Shown here: in pieces, positions 61,101 through 64,000 of the stretch
How the letters are laid out: the number at the start of each line of letters is the position of its first letter
Numbering within the stretch: the stretch's first letter is position 1
DNA from: Bacteroidetes bacterium CG12_big_fil_rev_8_21_14_0_65_60_17
GTDB taxonomy: Bacteria > Bacteroidota > Rhodothermia > Rhodothermales > UBA10348
Assembly (NCBI GenBank): GCA_002787815.1
Contig: PCUY01000016.1
Location: 50,001 to 114,000 of the forward strand
DNA: 64,000 bases
Direction of reading: 5' to 3'
Made by a program: the position numbers and the translations under genes
Notes under the pieces: generated by a model
Database searches by the model: none
Told to the model about the DNA's origin: nothing
What the model saw: only the letters and a program-made list of their open reading frames with translations

Positions 61101-62937
61101 TCGAAGCAACCTGACCGGGTGGTTCATAGAACACCTGCAGCTTGAAGTCTTCCGGCTGGATCCCACTGCCTGGCAGGCGGTAGATGTTGCGCATTTCAAG
61201 GTACCACGCAGCCGGATTGAAGCCGGCCTCCAACGCAGGTTGACGCATTTGGACGGGACGCAGAAGCTTCAGGACAATTTTGGCCTCGTTCTGACCACCG
61301 TCAGAGCCACCCGTATCGGTCGAGAAGTCTCCAATAGTGAATGTCTGGCCCGCCGCCCGGTAGCGGAAGGAAACCGCGAGCGCTTCACTCTCCTGTATGC
61401 GTTGGCGCAGTGAGACGTAGCCGAGTACTTCATCGATAGTATAATCGCGCCCTTCCTGCAATCGTTTGAACTTGCCAACCTGGAAGTCGGAAGCGGACAT
61501 GTCCTTTACATTCTCCAGGTAGGAAGATGGCGATGCATTGCCATCCCGGAATTCGGTGTCGACTTCACCCCCGTCACTGTAGTCATACTGGTCCCTGTCG
61601 GGGGATGGAAGGATCGCGGCAGTGAATTGATTGGCCTGATCCAGGAGTTCGCGCGGTTCTCCGAGGTCCACAACCGCAACAGCTTGGCGCACATTCTCTT
61701 CCTCAGGCTGCGTGGGCATCAGTTTCCAGACTTCGATCTCCGTGATGCGCTCGAAGTTGTTGGCTACGCGGATGTTGGGCGGATCGGAGAGGGCATCTTC
61801 CCAGCGATTCCGGAAGTAATAGCCGAGAAAGAAGTGTACGGCTTCGTCGTAGTCGGTAGGCTGCAGGTCGAACTCGGTCGATTCCGATCCGCCATCAATA
61901 TCGAGGCTGTTGGCTTGGCCCTCCTGCTGCGACATCACCGTAGTCAGACGTATGCCACCCAGCTGCAGCTCGCTTTTTATTCCGAACAGGCTTTGACCAC
62001 CCCGGATCAGGGATGACGAAGTCTGCAGGTTCACGTTGCCGGCCTCGATGGATTGAATTATTTCATCCTCATAGCCCGTGTACTCGAGGCGTAACTGGTT
62101 CTGGAAATCGAACTGGTTGCTGGAGTCATACTTGACGTTGATCCGGAGTTTGTCACCAATGGTGCCCGTAATTCCAAGGCTCAGATCCTGTCTGAACTGG
62201 GGATCGAGTTGGGCAGAGCGACCGGTGACGGACACCTGCTGATCGTTTTTCAGGTAATCAAATCCGGCAGCAATGTCAGCCGTGCCGTTGACCCGCAGGT
62301 CTACCTCGGGTTTTCCAAAGATGGTAGTGAATGCACTTTGTCGTCCACCCGGGACGACCACATTGATACCTACTCCTCCACGGTTCTGACGCTGCCGGGC
62401 ACGCTCACGTGCAACAATGAGCGTTCGCCAATTCTGGTCCAGATCATACCCGAGACGTGCATCCCTGTAGCGGTCAAAATCCAGGTAAATGGGAAAGCGG
62501 ACTTCCGTTTCTCCTACCTTTTCCTTCGGGCGGTAGGCCAGTGCCGTTGAATCGAATTCGATTTCGTGCCGCCAGACCCGCCCCATCGGAACGAAAAAAG
62601 GCCGTGTATCCCGTGGGAAGACCGACGATGACGGCAACTCGCCCTGCCACCGCCGGATATACTGCATGACGCGGCCTGAATCCGGAAAAACAAGAACAAT
62701 GGAGTCGGCGATCAGGCTGTCAGGAATGGGCTCAGTCAGCGATACCCGTACCGAGTCCGTGTCCGAGCGCGTAAAGAACAAAGCTTCACTCCGGAGCAAC
62801 TGCACATCGGAGTGTGTGGATGCGGCGCTGACCAGGACCATGGACACGATGAACAGGGCAACGATACCTGTCAATACGCTGCGCGTCCGTGACGAGCCGC
62901 CATGCGGATAATCTGTTCTTACGGGTGTATCGGGCAC
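55126..62937 (-). CDS. sprA: Type IX secretion translocon protein SprA
   Basis: This 2603-residue protein is the giant outer-membrane barrel of T9SS, the pore through which cargo with C-terminal sorting domains leaves the cell; it is also required for gliding in Flavobacterium. It has an N-terminal signal anchor (LTGIVALFIVSMVLVSAAS, about residues 22-40), SprA_N-type blocks (DVQLLRSEALFFTR; GGVGINVVVPGGRQSAFTTI; FGKPEVDLRVNGTADIAAGF; VKYDSSNQFDFQNQLRLEY) and long beta-strand arrays with aromatic strand ends to the C-terminus (FNIRVSISN). It is longer than the ~2400 residues usual in Flavobacterium. Linked T9SS cargo genes lie at 12730, 20652 and 22831. lipB follows 2 nt downstream at most. 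Confidence 0.94.
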   Translation of the reverse strand: MPDTPVRTDYPHGGSSRTRSVLTGIVALFIVSMVLVSAASTHSDVQLLRSEALFFTRSDTDSVRVSLTEPIPDSLIADSIVLVFPDSGRVMQYIRRWQGELPSSSVFPRDTRPFFVPMGRVWRHEIEFDSTALAYRPKEKVGETEVRFPIYLDFDRYRDARLGYDLDQNWRTLIVARERARQRQNRGGVGINVVVPGGRQSAFTTIFGKPEVDLRVNGTADIAAGFDYLKNDQQVSVTGRSAQLDPQFRQDLSLGITGTIGDKLRINVKYDSSNQFDFQNQLRLEYTGYEDEIIQSIEAGNVNLQTSSSLIRGGQSLFGIKSELQLGGIRLTTVMSQQEGQANSLDIDGGSESTEFDLQPTDYDEAVHFFLGYYFRNRWEDALSDPPNIRVANNFERITEIEVWKLMPTQPEEENVRQAVAVVDLGEPRELLDQANQFTAAILPSPDRDQYDYSDGGEVDTEFRDGNASPSSYLENVKDMSASDFQVGKFKRLQEGRDYTIDEVLGYVSLRQRIQESEALAVSFRYRAAGQTFTIGDFSTDTGGSDGGQNEAKIVLKLLRPVQMRQPALEAGFNPAAWYLEMRNIYRLPGSGIQPEDFKLQVFYEPPGQVASKTLPGAGGTQTALQIMGLDRVNENAALSPDDQFDFLVNYTILPGEGRLIFPFLEPFAGRIDQVIQAGPGSPEAKQQVSDLLAYDNLYTQKKANALRDTQHNVYAIRGSYKGSVKAFYDLRAFSGVVPGSIRVTSGGTPLAEGTDFVADYSGTGSVQIVNPAFLTAGRDINIEFEQNSFFNVQKKTLLGLRAEYERSEKLSLGSTVMSLKEKSPIDKFRIGEEPISNTIWGVDGAIRLEPRWMTQTIDRIPLLQTREPSSIQLSGEFAQLRPNHTETVAFSRTRDNLRGQGRDFARDELNGTSYIDDFEGFENTFPLTQPGSWSLASAPDSIGVIDRFGITRSSLNDSLRTAWRGAFGWYRVNANILREVPAIAQNVDAIRIFRIDEVFPNRDTRAEIDPTLETFDLYFNPHMRGPYNYTQELRRFLDNPKDTWGGMVQRLPDGFTDFSLKNIDFVEFIFQAFPENTSNDPGRDAKLYLDLGTISEDVLPDGRLNNEDGLSTSNISEAGFQEWGRSPTGTQNNVVDLDDGTNRTEDLGLDGLSSVNAADYPDFATEQVHFSDFLESLDQNDPDPRYRAEVARAFADPSGDDYHYFGNSQYFDNPEFFPDRATFQQRFTRYFSGHELNAFETQNKLATNTSVRRGNSRFPDSEDLNRNSTVDTENSYFQYEIPLSRRALDSLAVPAQVDDFVVGEIKGEDGGSTGWFQVRIPVQQFTRRVGDIQDFTKMESIRIWTTGHEVPITLRLASLELVGSQWQKSDRITLEHDTPFDTTFSETRLTVSSINNEENADIYAPPLGAVVSQSRLASGLAQNAREQSLVLRVENLLPGSQRGIFKTQANNLDLLKYSNLRMFVHAHGILADGRELATLPVEEARSKARLFVRIGANESNDYYEYEQPLTPSSETAGSPEVLWQTSTDFQGMIQDLGSMNIELGALNQLKVARDDAAFPLDSVFYNALGDTLRSSAVPDASLFAPPGTRLGIKGTPSLGKVNTIVIGIRNPADSTSTAFEDILQDITIWVNELRVAGYDETNGWAGLATADIKLADVGRVKANINRQTDGFGSLSSSLGERDQTDVDNWSVTTELNANKLIPDRYGWRLPVNIQVQSNTATPRFSPTRGDVRLDEILSQIDGREDLTPEERNDLKQNALESAQTHTFNRSLSTRLSKTNSRSRLLRNTMDGVTLSLSQARSDGRSPTQSLNDSWRWSQTTSYRFSTRKVKTVRPLFFLDPVPVLGLLGDLNLNYMPSNITTSASFSRSFTQSRERPRVSPTDTVSTPLDVRFPTRENHTFTTKRDFGFQYNPFTFLNFSFDQSTNQNLNAAGVDTTFSVVLSDTTFRGVSIEDALASGLIDSTQAQSAFETTRLDVVNGTSVIGDFLGGSASPRTERHSQQVTASFRPRLQRIRFLNWLQLQDISYGAQYDWQNGAVGRNTGASIRNSVTARSGVSIRFQELFRKISYYEELENAQKKYVSARQAQRRRKEQERARSNHAGEEDEETSAQRQNALKDDEDDLGVGDRVKSVGRRTVLAVTGVRDFNISYTGTRSSQSSNVGTPVLDENGNVVDVSAKYGFFDALRGNGPSLGYRFGLDRQIDISQRLIDPSLQVSDQLTDNDRFQGRTTLNPSQALTINLNWNLEFQNGKTFTFQPQIDNATQAFLGVDTTLTEQGTNKASVWAFGSDYLDLFNAQLRAFSEDLAATGEDDPVIVPDANGDGRVVLTNSSVVQDFRTAYIRNQGTVDNKNLVPFPRPSWTVSYSGLGKFPVLRRLVQNASVRHGYSADYSSDFRTNTSFTSNDTLNTVDLGGRRIQSRIEPFQAGNIRVNERFSPMVGLDLSWKRQIQTTINWNKSNAFSLSTANFEVSESRTNEVSMTFGYQKTGLKLPFMSGKRLENRLSFNLTLSRSNTSDERLRLRRALEQALGDPDFVPSDALQGDNISLVTAHTRTSVTPKLAYQFSNRVSADFTLKYEKFDSEDSRQPSSVNINGAFNIRVSISN

Positions 62938-63067
62938 AGTGCGGCTTTGCCGTACAACGGGTCGGTACGGCTTGGTGACTGAATTACTGATTCAACGGAT
63001 CTCGGAAACAGTAGCTGGAGGTTCGATACACGCGGGAGAATGGCTCGTAGAGGGTCGGATACACGGC

Positions 63068-63075
63068 ACCAAAAT
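63068..63075 (-). promoter_or_regulatory. Candidate -7 promoter element for sprA
   Basis: On the minus strand the sequence reads TATTTTGG (TAnnTTGG form), 130 nt before the sprA ATG. No TTG -33 element was found at the expected spacing and the implied leader is long, so support is weak. I see nothing else in the 192-nt gap between sprA and the saccharopine dehydrogenase gene. Confidence 0.22.
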
Positions 63076-63129
63076 ATTTGTTCTGCATCAGACATGCAGT
63101 GCAGAAAGACATCCATTGTACAATAAACA

Positions 63130-64000
63130 TCACCGGGGCTCAGTCCACCGGGTCTCAACAGGGAGGCCCGCCGCCCGGACGTTGTCAAAAAACGTTCGAA
63201 GGGGGACGATCTGCTCGGGGGGGCACACGCCGCCACCCGGTACAGCTCCCGACGCCAACTGAAGGGCAATCGTAGCGGCGGTAATTGATGTACAGCGGCG
63301 AATTGCTGTCATGTTCCGCTCGCGGTCGAACTGTTGGATCATTTCATACACAAGTTCGGCATCCTGTCCATCCTTGTGGCCAAAAACTGAAATGCGGACA
63401 AGCACAGCATCTTCGTACGCACCACCGAGGCGCTGTTTGAGCCTCCTCGTCAACACATCGCGGTACGTCAGGTGCGACTGCACATCGATGATTTTCTGTT
63501 CGGCAAATCCGAGTGCGAGCAGAAACTGCATGTTCCGGGCGTGGCCCGGCCAGCGAATGCTCTTGTGATCGATGGTTTTGAGCGACGGGCCCGCTACCTC
63601 ACAGATCGTCTTCAGGAGGCCGGCCGTGTGAAACGCCTCCATGTCACTGAACGGCTCGGAAAACGAAATGTCCTCAATTCCAGTCAATGGAGAGGTGGAC
63701 AACTTCTGTCCTTCCTCCATGTACTCGACGGGTAGCGTATAGTCGTCGACAAGTTTTTCTGCCGACCATGAAATGCGAAAATTGAAGGGGGGCTCCGGCT
63801 CGAGCGGGACGTCACCGACGCGCAGGTGGGCACGGATGGGTTCGTCGAACTGTCTGATGGCATGAAGGCACAGCATATTCGACAGGCCGGGATCCAGACC
63901 ACAATTGGGTACGACCCACAAACTTTTTTCAGCTGCCCGTTCCGACAGATGGTACTCCTTTTCAAGGACAGGTGCACTGCTGCCGAGATCGCAGAAGTGG
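63130..64000 (-). CDS. Saccharopine dehydrogenase-family protein, partial (5' end outside window)
   Basis: The frame stays open to base 64000 and so begins beyond the window; the visible 290 residues are the C-terminal part. The first part reads HFCDLGSSAPVLEKEYHLSE and then VVPNCGLDPGLSN, matching the HFCDLGGN and PDCGLAPGL pattern of saccharopine/lysine dehydrogenases. Then come YTLPVEYMEEGQ, FHTAGLLKTICE, KSIRWPGHARNMQFLLALGF and the tail TGGGV-like SGAVPGGGVCPPEQIV. The enzyme should act in lysine degradation or synthesis with NAD(P); which reaction cannot be told from this fragment. Confidence 0.88.
   Translation of the reverse strand, partial: HFCDLGSSAPVLEKEYHLSERAAEKSLWVVPNCGLDPGLSNMLCLHAIRQFDEPIRAHLRVGDVPLEPEPPFNFRISWSAEKLVDDYTLPVEYMEEGQKLSTSPLTGIEDISFSEPFSDMEAFHTAGLLKTICEVAGPSLKTIDHKSIRWPGHARNMQFLLALGFAEQKIIDVQSHLTYRDVLTRRLKQRLGGAYEDAVLVRISVFGHKDGQDAELVYEMIQQFDRERNMTAIRRCTSITAATIALQLASGAVPGGGVCPPEQIVPLRTFFDNVRAAGLPVETRWTEPR

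Overview
The window looks like a chromosomal segment of a Rhodothermales-type member of the Bacteroidota/Rhodothermota group. Four things point there: a complete alternative complex III (ACIII) operon joined to an SCO protein and a caa3-type oxidase with the A2-type YSHPxVY signature, as in Rhodothermus marinus; a gene for SprA, the giant type IX secretion (T9SS) translocon protein; three secreted metallopeptidases, all ending in or consistent with T9SS sorting domains; and candidate promoters of the Bacteroidota form TAnnTTTG/TAnnTTGG with few Shine-Dalgarno sites. The assignment comes from gene content, not from a database search.

Layout. 1-3033: the 3' part of an rRNA operon (23S lacking roughly its first 200 nt, then 5S and a strong terminator). 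3146-12730: housekeeping genes (lipoprotein, purL, trxA-trxB, proline dehydrogenase, a Cys/Met PLP lyase, a DciA-like DUF721 protein, fabF-acpP, metK). 12730-18516: a large secreted M36-like peptidase, ahcY and a small unknown gene. 18550-20620: fdxA, then a decayed DUF2752/TM2 locus whose TM2 part runs in frame into a lipoprotein sugar (sorbosone-type) dehydrogenase. 20652-25332: two paralogous secreted metallopeptidases either side of a small lipoprotein gene. 25525-26364: an MsrB-MsrA fusion. 26404-35442 (minus): a seven-gene operon-like run holding a glycosyltransferase fused to a degenerate sugar-phosphate transferase, accA, a thioesterase, nadC, a WcaJ-like priming transferase, an ABC-F ATPase and an FG-GAP protein. 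35500-37852: MATE and CaCA transporters. 37975-50883: the respiratory cluster actABCDEF, a small membrane protein, sco, coxBACD and a final small membrane ORF. 50923-54344: a nucleosidase-like protein, metF, ybeY, DUF423 and small unknown genes. 54341-62937 (minus): sprA, lipB and an acidic protein. The right edge cuts a saccharopine dehydrogenase-family gene.

How the genes work together. ActA-F oxidise menaquinol and pass electrons to the cytochrome c domain of CoxB and on to the CuA/heme-copper centres of the oxidase; Sco would load CuA. MetK, AhcY and MetF form much of the activated-methyl cycle. SprA would export the T9SS cargo peptidases. The sugar transferases on the minus strand suggest exopolysaccharide or surface-glycan assembly. 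No CRISPR array, tRNA, insertion sequence, prophage or defence island was seen; this is mostly core genome. The most unusual points are the DUF2752/TM2 decay and fusion, the glycosyltransferase/pseudo-transferase fusion, a nucleosidase homologue lacking its catalytic acids, and two small membrane ORFs in the respiratory operon.
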